This document shows, in pieces, positions 26,434 through 35,984 of a stretch of DNA of 60,110 bases (positions are counted from its first letter, which is position 1; every line of letters begins with the position of its first letter). A model generated the notes under the pieces. That model saw nothing but the letters and a program-made list of their open reading frames with translations, was not told the origin of the DNA and made no database searches. The stretch covers positions 1 to 60,110 of the forward strand of contig CAWHNT010000053.1 of assembly GCA_963830775.1 (NCBI GenBank), given 5' to 3'. The DNA comes from CAWHNT01 sp963830775 (GTDB lineage: Bacteria; Pseudomonadota; Alphaproteobacteria; Geminicoccales; Geminicoccaceae). The position numbers and the translations under genes are program-made.

Positions 26434-27244
26434 ATGGCAGCGGCGATGGTGGCGAGCGCGCCAGTCGTCCACCTCATGGGTGCCGGCCCGGGCGATCCCG
26501 AGCTGCTCACCCTCAAGGCGGCTCGGGTGCTGGCGGCGGCCGAGGTGGTGGTTCACGACCGGCTGGTAGGCGAAGGGGTGCTGGCGATGGTCCGGCCAGG
26601 GGCCGGCTGATCCCGGCCGGCAAGTCGGCCGGCGCCCATACCCTAGCCAGGACGGCATCAACCGCCTGCTGCTCGGGCTGGCGCAGCCGGGCCGCATCGT
26701 GGTCCGGCTCAAGGGCGGCGACCCGTTCGTGTTCGGCCGCGGCGGCGAGGAGGCCCTCTTCCTGATGCGCCACGGGGTGGAGGTCGAGGTCGTGCCCGGC
26801 GTCACGGCCGCTGCCGGTTGTGCGGCCAGCCTCAAGGTCCCGCTCACCCACCGCGGCCTCGCCACCGGGGTGCGGTTCGTGACGGGCCACTGCCGCGAGG
26901 GCTGGTGGCTGGACCTCGACTGGCGCGGCATGGCCGATCCCGAGACCACGCTCGTGGTCTACATGGGCCTTGGCCAGCTCGAGGAGATCACCTCCCGTCT
27001 GATCGAAGCTGGGCTGGCGGCCGGCACGCCTGCCGTCGCCGTCGAGGCGGGGACGACCCCGCGCGAGCGGGCGGTCTGGTCGAGCCTCGCGGGCCTCGAC
27101 ACGGCCGTGCGCACGGCCGGGCTCCAGCCCCCCACGCTCGTGGTGATCGGCCGGGTGGTGGCGGTGCTGCAGGACGCGGCCACAGACGAGGCCTCCTGCT
27201 GCTCCGCCGGCGCGCTGCTGGAGCGGGTGATCCATGCCACCTAG
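26434..27244 (+). CDS. nirE: Uroporphyrinogen-III C-methyltransferase of heme d1 synthesis, two frameshifts
   Basis: The N-terminal SAM-binding loop VVHLMGAGPGDPELLTLKA and VHDRLVGEGVLAMVRPGA are followed by a stop in frame. One missing C near 26607 and another near 26650 restore RLIPAGKSAGAHTLA then DGINRLLLGLAQPGRIVVR. The last frame is intact from there (LKGGDPFVFGRGGEEALF, VPGVTAAAGCAASLKVPLTH, TLVVYMGL). NirE/CobA/SUMT methylates uroporphyrinogen III twice to give precorrin-2, the first committed step towards siroheme and heme d1. It follows nirS by 34 bp, as in Paracoccus, so nirE is the fitting name. Confidence 0.88.
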
Positions 27245-27249
27245 CCAGC

Positions 27250-27562
27250 GTGCCGCCATCCTCGCTGCTGGCCCTGGGCTGGACCTTGCCGGCGGTCGCG
27301 GCAGCAGAGCCGTCAGCGGCACGGCAGGCGGAGCTGCGCCATCTGCTGCTCCAGGATTGCGGCTCCTGCCACGGGCTGACGCTCAAGGGCGGCCTCGGCC
27401 CGGCGCTCCTCCCGGAACGCTCAAGGGCAAGGACGCCGAGAGCCTGGCGCAGGTCGTCCTGCGCGGTGTCCCCGGCACCCCGATGCCGCCCTGGGCGCCT
27501 GAGCTCTCGGAGGCGCGAGGCGCGCTGGCTTGCGGGCGCTTCTCAAGGAGGGCGTGCGATGA
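27250..27562 (+). CDS. nirC: NirC-like monoheme c-type cytochrome, about three frameshifts
   Basis: From GTG at 27250, MPPSSLLALGWTLPAVAAAE is a short signal peptide. Heme c binds at DCGSCHGLTLKGGLGPALL. Frame slips near 27417, 27513 and 27545 are needed to read on through TLKGKDAESLAQVVLRGVPG, TPMPPWAPELSE (with the axial Met) and LLKEGVR. The stop overlaps the nirF ATG as ATGA. NirC is a periplasmic electron donor in nir clusters, thought to serve NirS or heme d1 maturation. About 100 residues after correction, normal for NirC. Confidence 0.75.
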
Positions 27563-28746
27563 GGCGGCTCCGGCCTCTGGCGCTTTGCCGCCGCCGCGCT
27601 CGCGGCCGCTCACGCGCTGGCCGAGGAGCCTCCGCTCCGCGGTACCGGCGACCTCGGCATCGTGGTCGAGCGCGCGGCTGGCGCCGTCACCATCGTCGAG
27701 ACCACTGGCATCAGCAGCGTTGGGCCGCGTCGAAGGCCTGGGCGACCTCTCCCACGCCTCGGCCGTGTTCGGCCGCGACGGCCGGCACGCCTACATCTTC
27801 GGCCGCGATGGCGGGCTCTCCAAGGTGGACCTGCTGGGCCGGCAACTTGAGAAGCCGGATCGTCCAGGCCGGCAACGCGATCGGCGGCGCGATCTCCGAC
27901 GACGGCCGGGTGGTCGCGGTCTCCAACTACGAGCCAGGCGGTGTGCGCCTGTTCGATGCCGCCACCCTGGCGCCGCTGGCCGAGATCCCGGCCACCTACG
28001 CCGACGATGGCCGGCGCTCGAAGGTCGTGGGCCTCGTGGACGCGCCCGATGGCTTTGCCTTCACCCTCTATGACGCGGGCGAGATCTGGACGGCCCGGCT
28101 CGATCCGGCCGGCGGCACGCCGCAGGTCCGCCGCTTTCCGGCCATCGGCAGGCTGCCTTACGACGGCAACGTCACGCCGGACGGCCGCTACTACCTCGCC
28201 GGCCTGTTCGGCGAGGACGGGGTGGCGCTGCTCGACCTGTGGAACCCCGAAGCCGGCGTGCGCCGTATCCTGGCTGGCTATGGCAAAGGCGAGCAGCCCC
28301 TGCCGGTCTACAAGATGCCGCACCTGGAGGGCTGGGGGCCCGCGGGCGAGCTGCTCTTTCTCCCTGCCGTCGGCCGCCACGAGCTTCTGGCCGTCGATCG
28401 ACGGACCTGGGAGGAGCGCGCCCGGATCCCCGTCCACGGCCAGCCGGTCTTCGCTGTCGCCCGGCCCGACGGCCGCGAGGTCTGGGTCAACTTCGCCCAT
28501 CCCGACAACGACGTCGTGCAGGTGGTGGATGTGCCGAGCCTCGCCGTCACGGCCGAGCTCCGGCCCGGCAAGGCGGTCCTGCACATCGAGTTCACGCCGC
28601 GCGGCGAGCAGGCCTGGGTCTCGGCACGGGACGACGACAAGGTGGTGGTCTACGACACCCGCTCACGGTCGGTCCTGCGGGAGATCAGGGCGGACAAGCC
28701 GTCGGGGATCTTCTTCACGGCCCGGGCCAATCGGATCGGGTCATAG
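27559..28746 (+). CDS. nirF: NirF-like heme d1 biosynthesis protein, about three frameshifts
   Basis: The N-terminus has a signal-like segment (FAAAALAAAHALAEEPPLRG) in the frame after a slip near 27575. Further slips near 27720 and 27850 give LGRVEGLGDLSHASAVFGRD, then IVQAGNAIGGAISDDGRVVA, after which the frame is intact for 300 residues. Propeller motifs include NVTPDGRYYLAGLFGEDGVA, GKGEQPLPVYKMPHLEGWGP and WVNFAHPDNDVVQVVD. NirF is a NirS-like propeller without a heme c domain; it acts late in heme d1 synthesis as a dehydrogenase or lactonising step on the precursor. The order after nirC and before nirD supports the call. Confidence 0.85.
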   Translation: MRRLRPLALCRRRARGRSRAGRGASAPRYRRPRHRGRARGWRRHHRRDHWHQQRWAASKAWATSPTPRPCSAATAGTPTSSAAMAGSPRWTCWAGNLRSRIVQAGNAIGGAISDDGRVVAVSNYEPGGVRLFDAATLAPLAEIPATYADDGRRSKVVGLVDAPDGFAFTLYDAGEIWTARLDPAGGTPQVRRFPAIGRLPYDGNVTPDGRYYLAGLFGEDGVALLDLWNPEAGVRRILAGYGKGEQPLPVYKMPHLEGWGPAGELLFLPAVGRHELLAVDRRTWEERARIPVHGQPVFAVARPDGREVWVNFAHPDNDVVQVVDVPSLAVTAELRPGKAVLHIEFTPRGEQAWVSARDDDKVVVYDTRSRSVLREIRADKPSGIFFTARANRIGS

Positions 28747-28749
28747 CCC

Positions 28750-29196
28750 ATGCCGACCACGACCGAAGCCCGCCTCCTCGACGAGTTCCAGCGCGACTTC
28801 CCGCTCGTCCCCCGCCCGTTCGCGGTGCTGGCCGAGCGCCTGGGCGTGGACGAGGCTGCCGTGCTCGACCTCCTGCGCGAGCTCACGGCTAGAGGTGCGG
28901 TCTCCCGCGTCGGCGCCATAGTGACGCCACATACCGCGGGTTACAGCACGCTCGCCGCGATGACCGTCCCGGACGACATGCTGGAGCCGGTGGCGGACTT
29001 CGTTAGCTCCTTCCCCGAGGTCAACCACAACTACCAGCGCGAGCACCGGCTGAACCTCTGGTTCGTGGTGGCCGCAACGAGTCGCGAGCGGGTCTGGCAG
29101 GTGCTGACCGCGATCGAGTACCGGACCTCGCTGCCGGTCATCGACCTGCCGCTGGTCGAGGCGTACCGGCTTGATCTCGGGTTTCCCCTGCGATGA
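28750..29196 (+). CDS. nirD: Siroheme decarboxylase subunit NirD (AsnC/Lrp-like)
   Basis: 148 residues, intact. It has an AsnC/Lrp-like helix-turn-helix (AVLAERLGVDEAAVLDLLRE) and the ligand domain with SSFPEVNHNYQREHRLNLWF, where the His residues match the catalytic HNYxREH of the siroheme decarboxylase family. NirD with NirL, NirG and NirH removes two acetate carboxyls of siroheme to form 12,18-didecarboxysiroheme. It is followed by nirL with an ATGA overlap. Cytoplasmic. Confidence 0.92.
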   Translation: MPTTTEARLLDEFQRDFPLVPRPFAVLAERLGVDEAAVLDLLRELTARGAVSRVGAIVTPHTAGYSTLAAMTVPDDMLEPVADFVSSFPEVNHNYQREHRLNLWFVVAATSRERVWQVLTAIEYRTSLPVIDLPLVEAYRLDLGFPLR

Positions 29197-29682
29197 CCCT
29201 GGACCATGAGGACCAGGCACTGGTCGCCGCCCTGGCCGATGGCCTGCCGCTGGTCGAGCGCCCCTACGAGGCCCTGGGCCGGGTGCTGGGCTGGTCGGAG
29301 GAGCAGGTGATCGGACGGCTGGGACGGCTGATCGCGGCCGGCGTGATCTCGCGCTTCGGCGTGATCGTCCGCCACCACGAGCTCGGTATCTGCGCTAACG
29401 CGATGGTGGTGTGGGACGTGCCCGATGCCCGCGTGCGCGAGGCCGGCGCTGTCTTACGTGCCCTGCCCTACGTCACCTTGTGCTACCGCCGCCCCCGCCG
29501 CCCGCCTGCCTGGCCCTACAACCTGTTCTGCATGATTCACGGCCGTGAGCGCGCCAAGGTTGAAGCCCTGGCGGACGAGGCCACCGCCGCCGCCGGGTTG
29601 GGGGAATGCGAGCGCGCGGTGCTCTTCAGCCGTCGCCGCTTCAAGCAGCGTGGCGCCCGCTACGTGCCGCGAGGCCGCCTGA
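29193..29682 (+). CDS. nirL: Siroheme decarboxylase subunit NirL (AsnC/Lrp-like), frameshift at the C-terminus
   Basis: MTLDHEDQALVAALADGLPL is followed by the L/H-type motif RFGVIVRHHELGICANAMVV and then WDVPD. CYRRPRRPPAWPYNLFCMIH is the conserved C-terminal block. A one-base slip near 29672 is needed to end at TGA 29680-29682, just before the nirG ATG; otherwise the frame runs on into nirG. The HHELG form matches NirL rather than NirH. It forms a complex with NirD in known systems. Confidence 0.87.
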
Positions 29683-29683
29683 G

Positions 29684-30129
29684 ATGGACGACACCGACCG
29701 TCGGCTCGTCAACGCGCTCCAGGGCGGCTTCCCGCTCTGCGAGCGCCCCTTCGCTGCCGTGGGCGAGGCGCTTGGGCCTGTCCGAGGCCGAGGTGATCGG
29801 GCGTCTCGGCAGCCTGCGGGAGGCCGGCGTGCTCTCCCGCTTCGGGCCGATGTTCGACGCCGAGCGGATGGGCGGGGCGGTCACCTTGTGCGCCGCCGCC
29901 GTCCCGGAGGAGCGCTTCGAGGAGGTGGCCCGGCTGGTCAACGCCTTCCCGGAGGTCGCCCACAACTATCGCCGCGAGCATGCGCTCAACATGTGGTTCG
30001 TGCTCGCCACCGAGACGCCCGAGGGCATCGCCGACGCGATCGCCCGCATCGAGGCCGCCAGCCGGCCTTGCCGTCCTCAACCTGCCCAAGCTCGAGGAGT
30101 ACTTTCTCGAGCTCAAGCTCGCCGCATGA
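29684..30129 (+). CDS. nirG: Siroheme decarboxylase subunit NirG (AsnC/Lrp-like), two frameshifts
   Basis: ATG at 29684 begins MDDTDRRLVNALQGGFPLCE. A slip near 29775 leads into LGLSEAEVIGRLGSLREAG, RFGPMFDAERMGGAVTLCAA and NAFPEVAHNYRREHALNMWF. A second slip near 30065 gives LAVLNLPKLEEYFLELKLAA and the stop. The HNYRREH block is the catalytic signature shared with NirD. The stop overlaps the nirH start as ATGA. Order D-L-G-H is that of Pseudomonas-type clusters. Confidence 0.86.
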
Positions 30130-30617
30130 CCGCTCGGCCCCCCCTCGACGACACCGATCGCGCGATCGTCCGAGCGACGCAGGCGGGCCTGCCGTTCACC
30201 GAGCGGCCCTACCATGCCGTAGCCGAGCGGCTGGGCCTCGAGCCGGAGGAGGTGATGGCCCGCCTGCAGCGGATGCTGGACGTGGGGGTCGTGCGCCGCA
30301 TCGGCGCCGTGCCGAACCATTACGCGATCGGCTGGCGTGCCAACGGCATGAGCGTGTGGGATGTGGAGGACTCCCAGGTCTCGAAGCTCGGTCCCAGGGT
30401 CGGCGCTCTGACCTTCGTCAGCCATTGCTACCGCCGTCCCCGGCACCCGCCGCTCTGGCCCTACAACCTCTTTGCCATGGTCCACGGCCGGACGCACGAG
30501 GAGGTCGAGGACAAGGCGGCCGAGATCGCAGCTCTGCTCGGCCGGGCGTCCCGCGCCCACGACGTCCTCTACAGCAGCCGCATCCTGAAGAAGACCGGGC
30601 TCAGGCTCGCCGGGTAG
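30126..30617 (+). CDS. nirH: Siroheme decarboxylase subunit NirH (AsnC/Lrp-like)
   Basis: Intact, 163 residues. MTARPPLDDTDRAIVRATQA leads to the helix-turn-helix (AERLGLEPEEVMARLQRML), then RRIGAVPNHYAIGWRANGMS and VWDVED, the NirH variant of the NirL/NirH block. CYRRPRHPPLWPYNLFAMVH follows. It completes the four-gene set for siroheme decarboxylation. The next gene, nirJ, starts 11 bp downstream. Confidence 0.92.
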   Translation: MTARPPLDDTDRAIVRATQAGLPFTERPYHAVAERLGLEPEEVMARLQRMLDVGVVRRIGAVPNHYAIGWRANGMSVWDVEDSQVSKLGPRVGALTFVSHCYRRPRHPPLWPYNLFAMVHGRTHEEVEDKAAEIAALLGRASRAHDVLYSSRILKKTGLRLAG

Positions 30618-30628
30618 GGAGAAAGATC

Positions 30629-31814
30629 ATGTTCCGCCTGAGCCAGTTCATGCGCGAGCTCATCGAGCCCACGCCGGTGCGCCACGCGAAGCCGCCGGGC
30701 CCGGTGGTGATCTGGAACCTGATCCGGCGCTGCAACCTGAACTGCATCCACTGCTACTCGCTCTCCAGCGACGTGGACTTCCCGGGCGAGCTCACGACCG
30801 AGCAGGTCTTCAAGGTCATGGACGACCTGAAGGCCACGCGCGTTCCGGTGCTGATCCTCTCCGGCGGCGAGCCACTGCTGAGGCCCGACATCTTCGCCAT
30901 CTCGGCCCGGGCGAAGGCAATGCGCTTCTATGTCGGCCTGTCCTCGAACGGGGCGCTGATCGACGAGCCTGCGGCCCAGCGCATCGCCGAGATCGGCTAC
31001 GACTATGTCGGCGTGAGCCTGGACGGCATCGGCGCCGTCCACGACCGGTTCCGCCGCGTCCCGGGCGCCTACGACGCCTCGCTTGAGGGCGTCCGCCTGC
31101 TCAGGAAGCACGGCATCAAGGTCGGCCTGCGCTTCACCGTCACCGAGCGCAATGTCGAAAGCCTGCCCGCCATGCTCGACCTCATGGAGGCGGAGCGTCT
31201 CGACAAGTTCTACCTCTCGCACCTCGTCTATGCCGGCCGCGGCAACCGCTACCGCGACGCCGACGCCTATCACCGCACCACGCGGGCGGTGATGGACCTC
31301 ATGTTCGAGCGCTGCTGGCGGCATGTGCAGCGAGGGCCGGCACACGGAGTTCGTCACCGGCAACAACGACGCCGACGGCGTGTACTTCCTGCGCTGGGTG
31401 GAGAGGCACTTCCCCGGCCGTGCCGACCATATCCGCGCCAAGCTGGAGGCCTGGGGCGGCAACTCGAGCGGCGTGAACGTCGCCAACATCGACAATCTGG
31501 GCAACGTCCACCCCGACACCTTCTGGTGGCACTACAGCCTGGGCAACGTGAAGGAGCGCCCGTTCGGCGAGATCTGGCACGACCTCTCCGACCCGATCAT
31601 GGCCGGCCTCAAGGCCCGGCCGAGGCAGGTCAAGGGCCGCTGCGGCGCGTGCGGCCAGTTCGCGATCTGCGGCGGCAACACGCGGGTGCGCGCGATGCGC
31701 ATCCACGGCGACCCCTGGGCCGAGGACCCGGCCTGCTATCTCACGGACGAGGAGATCGGGCTCGTCTCCCAGAGCCGCGGGAAGGAAGCGCAGCGTGCGC
31801 CCGCTCTGGCTTAG
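30629..31814 (+). CDS. nirJ: Heme d1 biosynthesis radical SAM protein NirJ, one frameshift
   Basis: MFRLSQFMRELIEPTPVRHA opens the protein. The radical SAM cluster is RCNLNCIHCYS (Cys 35, 39, 42), followed by LILSGGEPLLRPD and GVSLDGIGAVHDRFR. A slip near 31335 leads into HTEFVTGNNDADGVYFLRWV, and the C-terminal SPASM-like part GRCGACGQFAICGGNTRVRA binds a second cluster. NirJ replaces two propionate side chains with oxo groups on didecarboxysiroheme. The 3' end overlaps nirN by 20 bp. Length about 395 residues is normal. Confidence 0.92.
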
Positions 31815-33351
31815 CGCCCTCCTCGCCCTTGCCGCTCCGGCAGCCGCAGCGCCGGATCCGGCAGCCCTCTACGCCGCCAACTGTGCCGCATGCCATGGCC
31901 CGGATCGGCTGGGCGGCACAGGCCCGGCGCTGCTGCCGGAAAATCTGGGCCGCCTCAAGCCCGAGCACGTGGCCGCCGTGATCCGCGACGGCCGGACCGG
32001 GACGCAGATGCCCGGCCTTCGGCCAGGCGCTGGCACCCGAGGAGGTGGCGGCGCTCGCGGCCTATGCGCTGACACCCCTGCCGCAGATGCCGGCCTGGGG
32101 CGAAGCCGAGATCCGCGCCTCCCGCCGCCAGCTTGCCGATCCGGCGAGGCTGCCCGAGCGGCCGGTCTTCGCCGCCGATCCGCTCAACCTGTTCGTCGTG
32201 GTCGAGACGGGCGACCATCATATCACCGTCCTCGACGGCGACCGCTTCGAGCCGATCACGCGCTTCCCGACCCGCTTTGCCCTGCATGGCGGACCCAAGT
32301 TCTCGCCCGACGGCCGCTTCGTGCACCTGATGTCGCGCGACGGCTGGGTGACGCGCTACGACCTGTGGGGACTTACGCCGGTCGCGGAAGTCCGGGCCGG
32401 GATCAACAGCCGGAACATCGCCATCTCGGATGACGGTCGGGTGATCGCGGTCGCCAACTACCTGCCGCACACCCTGGTCATGCTTGACGCGGCCACGCTG
32501 GAGCCGCTCGCGGTGATGACCGTCGATGACGCCTTCCACAAGAAGACCTCGCGGGTAAGCGCCGTCTACCAGGCTGCGCCGCGCAAGAGCTTCGTCGTGG
32601 CTCTCAAGGATCTGCCCGAGATCTGGGAGGTCTCCTATGATCCCAACCCACCCCGCATCTTCTCAGGGCTCGTGCACAACTACGAGCCCGGGATGGAGGA
32701 GGGACTGGCGCAAGCCAGGTCCGATTCCCGTTCCGCCGGGTGGACGAGCTCAAGGAGCCGCTCGACGACTTCTTCTTCGATCCCTCCTACGACAATCTGA
32801 TCGGCTCCTCGCGCGACGGCAGCAAGGGCGTGGTCGTCAACCTCGACGTACGCCGCGTGATCAAGGAGCTGCCGCTCCTGGGCCTGCCGCATCTCGGCTC
32901 GGGCATCACCTGGGATCGCCAGGGCCGGCAGGTGATGGCCACGACCCACCTGAAGGAGCCCGTGGTCAGCGTCATCGACATCAGGACGTGGGAGGTGGTG
33001 AAGCGGATCCCGGTGCTCGGGCCGGGCTTCTTCCTCCGCGGGCACGAGAACAGCCGCTATGTCTGGGCCGACGTGTCGATGGGTCCCGAGAAGGACAAGG
33101 TGCAGGTGATCGATCGCGACACGCTCGAGGTCGCGGCGACCCTCCAGCCGGCGCCGGGCAAGCCCACGGGCCATGTCGAGTTCACCCGGGACGGCCGCTA
33201 CGCGCTGCTCTCGGTGTCCGCCCCGGACGGCGCACTCGTGGTCTACGACGCGGGGACGCTCGAGGAGGTCAAGCGGCTGCCGATGCGGCGGCCCCTCGGC
33301 AAGTACAATGTCGGCAACAAGATCAGCCGCTCTGAAGGCACCAGCCACTGA
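31795..33351 (+). CDS. nirN: Dihydro-heme d1 dehydrogenase NirN, two frameshifts
   Basis: GTG start inside the end of nirJ. Signal peptide MRPLWLSALLALAAPAAAAP, then a heme c site NCAACHGPDRLGGTGPAL. A slip near 32018 leads to ALAPEEVAALAAYALTPLPQ and the d1-type propeller: HGGPKFSPDGRFVHLMSRDG, SRNIAISDDGRVIAVANYLP. A second slip near 32712 gives RRVDELKEPLDDFFFDPSYD and HLGSGITWDRQGRQVMATTH. NirN is a NirS paralogue that completes the last double bond of heme d1 and hands it to NirS. The single CXXCH and shorter N-terminus distinguish it from NirS. Confidence 0.9.
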
Positions 33352-34087
33352 GGCCGGCTGCCTCCTGCTCGTGAGCCACGGGATCGAGGGTCGGCCCGGG
33401 GTTGCGGCGGCGCACGCGACGGCGATCCGCGCGGCCGGCATCTTCGCCGAGGTCAGGGTGGCCTGCGTCAAGGGCGAGCCGGGCCTAGCCGATGCCCTGG
33501 CAGGGGCCGAGAGGCCGGTGACGGCCGTGCCGCTGCTGATGGCCGACGGCTTCATCATGCAGCTCCTGCGCAGCCGGCTGGCCGGCACGCCCGGGGTCGA
33601 GCTGCGGCGGCCGGTCGGGACCGACCCGCGGGTCGCCAGGCTGATCGAGGCCAGGGCGGTGGCATCGTGCACGGCGCGGGGCTGGACTCCGGCCGGCAGC
33701 ACGCTTCTTCTCGTCGCGCACGGCACCGACCGGCACCTTGAGAGTGCGGCGACGGCACGGCGGCACGCCCGCGACCTCGTGGCGCAGACGGGCTTCGCCG
33801 ATGTCCGCACCGCTTTCCTCGACCAAGCATCTTTCCTCACCCAGGAGGTGCTGCACTTGGCGCGGCGCCCCTGCGTCGCTGTCGGCCTCTTCGTCGACGA
33901 CGGCCCGCATGGGCGCGATGACGTGCTGGCGGGGCTGGCGGAAGCCGGGGTGCCGGTCGCCTACACCGGTGCGATTGGCGGCGACCCAGCGTTCGCCGAC
34001 CTGATCGTCGCCGAGGCCCGCCACGGCGGCGAGCGTGCCACCGCTCACGAGAACGAGTTGATGGCGTCCGCCAGCGCCGGTCCGTAG
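33308..34087 (+). CDS. CbiX/SirB-type sirohydrochlorin chelatase-like protein
   Basis: About 259 residues from ATG 33308, overlapping the end of nirN by 44 bp. It has two related halves: LLLVSHGIEGRPG with TAVPLLMADGFIMQLLRSRL, and LLLVAHGTDRHLESA with VGLFVDDGPHGRDDVLAGL. The HG motifs after the beta strands and the DGPHGRDD histidine are those of class II chelatases (CbiX, SirB). Such enzymes insert Fe or Co into sirohydrochlorin. In this cluster it would supply siroheme to the NirDLGH decarboxylase. The first half lacks the second metal His, so only one half may be catalytic. It converges on norF with a small overlap. Confidence 0.82.
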   Translation: MSATRSAALKAPATEAGCLLLVSHGIEGRPGVAAAHATAIRAAGIFAEVRVACVKGEPGLADALAGAERPVTAVPLLMADGFIMQLLRSRLAGTPGVELRRPVGTDPRVARLIEARAVASCTARGWTPAGSTLLLVAHGTDRHLESAATARRHARDLVAQTGFADVRTAFLDQASFLTQEVLHLARRPCVAVGLFVDDGPHGRDDVLAGLAEAGVPVAYTGAIGGDPAFADLIVAEARHGGERATAHENELMASASAGP

Positions 34088-34371
34088 ACGATCACCAGCA
34101 CGATCAGCAGGACCAGCCCGACCCAGACCGTGAACAGGACGCGCCAGCCCTCGCCCGCCGCGCGCAGGTTCAGGTAGCGCATCAGGACCAGCCTTGCCTT
34201 CAGGCCGGCAGCGAGGAGCAGTGCTGCGGCCGAGGCGAGCCCGAGCGGTGCGGCCGGGTCGGTCGGGAGCAGCGTCCCGCCTGCCGCCGCCGTGACCAGA
34301 GTCAGCGCTGCCAGCGCCGCCCAGGTGGCGAGGAGTGCCCGCCGCGAGGGGAACGTGTCGGGGCTGGTCAT
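34045..34371 (-). CDS. norF: NorF-like small membrane protein (COX4_pro type)
   Basis: 108 residues with three hydrophobic segments: LLATWAALAALTLVTAAAGG, LGLASAAALLLAAGLKARLV and VWVGLVLLIVLVIVYGP. The block ARLVLMRYLNLRAAGEGWR is the conserved cytoplasmic loop of cytochrome oxidase subunit IV-like/NorF proteins. The start ATG overlaps the norE stop as ATGA. NorE/NorF aid NO reductase activity in Paracoccus but are not catalytic. It overlaps the chelatase gene convergently by 43 bp. Confidence 0.82.
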   Translation of the reverse strand: MTSPDTFPSRRALLATWAALAALTLVTAAAGGTLLPTDPAAPLGLASAAALLLAAGLKARLVLMRYLNLRAAGEGWRVLFTVWVGLVLLIVLVIVYGPALADAINSFS

Positions 34372-34962
34372 CGCAGGAGGTACACGATCGGGAACAGCAG
34401 GACCCAGACGAGGTCGACCATGTGCCAGAAGGCGACACCGGTCTCGACATTGTCCGCGCTGCACCGCCATGCCACGAGGGCCAGGATCACGATCCCCGCC
34501 ACCACGTGCAGCGCGTGGAACCCGGTGAGGAGATAATAGAGCTCGAAGAAGCTGTCGGTGGTGATGGTGAGGCCGTGCGCGATCTTCTTCGCGTACTCGG
34601 CCGCCTTCACGCCGAGGAACACGAGGCCGAGCGCGGCCGCAAGGGCCAGCCAACCGCGCGTCGCCCGAACGTCACCGTCATAGTCGCGCCCGCACGGCGA
34701 GGGCCGCGAAGAGGCCGCTGGTCAGCAGCACCAGCGTGTTGATCACGCCGAGCTGGCGGTCGAGCTGCGCCTGGCCGGCACGGAACAGGGCGGGATCGCT
34801 GGCATGGGAGGCGGCAAAGGCGATGAAGAAGCCGCCGAAAGCGAGCAGCTCGCTCGCTATCAGCACCCACATCATCAGGTTGCCCGGCAGGCCGGCACCG
34901 GCGGTGGAGGGCGCGCTGCGGCCGCCCTGCGGCTCAGGCGGCGAGATGCCGGCAGCGCTCAC
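34368..34962 (-). CDS. norE: NorE, cytochrome c oxidase subunit III-like protein, one frameshift
   Basis: GTG start at 34962. The first part has MMWVLIASELLAFGGFFIAF and VINTLVLLTSGLFAALAVRA; a one-base slip near 34690 leads to TRGWLALAAALGLVFLGVKA and then EYAKKIAHG, FELYYLLTGFHALHVVAGIV and VAFWHMVDLVWVLLFPIVYL. This is the five-helix subunit III fold with the HALHV and HMVDLVW motifs. NorE accompanies NorCB in NO-respiring bacteria. It starts 29 bp inside the end of the TrpD2-like gene. Confidence 0.88.
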
Positions 34963-35984
34963 GCCACATCGCTTCGGCCAGTGCCTGCGCCTCCGCCGGT
35001 TCGCGCGCCCGGCCCATGAGCCGGATCGCGATCGCCGCCGTGCCGGTCACGACGGCATCAAGCGCGGGCTCCCGGAGCTCGCCCCGCCAGAGAGCCGCGA
35101 GCCGCTCGGGCTGCAGCGGCTCGTCGCGCCAGGGATAGCCGGCACCGGGGGTCAGCGCCGGCCAGACGGTCTCGCCCGCTTCAGCGCCGTCCACGAGATC
35201 GAGCACGCGGCAAGGCTTCTCCGGATTGCGCTGCCCCTCTCCGCCCCCGCCCTTGAAGGTGGCGGCGCGCGGCTGGCCGAGGAGCAGTTGCGTCCCACGG
35301 TGCAGCTCGAGGTAGGGCGGATGGAACACCCCCTGGATCTGGCAGGCGCTGTGGAAGGGGTTGAGCTCGCGCGCCATGGTGTTGGCGAAGGTGCGTAGGC
35401 CTAGGAGCGGCTTGAGGCCGAGCAGCCGATGCAACTCCGGCAGCATCGCCTCGATCGGCAGATAGGCGAAGTTCGTGGCGGCGAGCTGGGCAGCCGCCTC
35501 GGCCGTCGAGCGCGCCGGCGTCACGCCGAGCACCGCGAGGCCGTGCCGGGTCGCGGCGGGTCCTTCGCCGGCCAGCCCATGCATCAGGACCCGGTAGCCA
35601 TTGCGGGCCAGCAGCAGTGCTGCCGAGCAGGAAATAGGGAAGCTGCTTGTGGGCGTCGGCGTAGGAGGGCCAGTCGAGATCCACGGCAGGGGTCCCGACC
35701 CCGTTCGCCATCCGGGCTCGTGCCGCGCGCACGAAGCCGGCAAGCTCGGGGGCGGTCTCGCCGCGGTAGCGCAGGAGCAGGAGGAAGGCCCCGAGCTGCA
35801 TCGGCTCGACCGCACCGTCGAGCATCATGCCCATCGCTGCTTCGGCCTCGTCCTCGTGCAGCGGGCGCGAGAGCGTGGGCCCCCGGCCGACAGTGCGCAG
35901 CACCTCGGCGAAGGGGTGACGGGCCGCGGTCGGGCCTGAAGGAGCGGGCCGCGCCGCGACCGGGGAAGCGGCTTCAGTCGGCAT
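34934..35984 (-). CDS. TrpD2/YbiB-like glycosyl (phosphoribosyl) transferase family protein, one frameshift
   Basis: N-terminal helical domain: RHPFAEVLRTVGRGPTLSRP, LHEDEAEAAMGMMLDGAVEP, LGAFLLLLRYRGETAPELAG. VDLDWPSYADAHKQLPYFLL follows, then a slip near 35625. The second frame continues LLLARNGYRVLMHGLAGEGP, NFAYLPIEAMLPELHRLLGL and LRTFANTMARELNPFHSACQ. This is the anthranilate phosphoribosyltransferase fold (TrpD2/YbiB branch). YbiB-type proteins bind nucleic acid and lack anthranilate activity in known cases. The gene overlaps the TRAP-type binding protein by 11 bp and norE by 29 bp, so it belongs to an NO-respiration operon; its role there is unknown. Confidence 0.8.

Noticed and set aside
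24501..26516. Long minus-strand open frame opposite nirS
   Set aside because: Antisense shadow of a conserved gene in GC-rich DNA; no domain.
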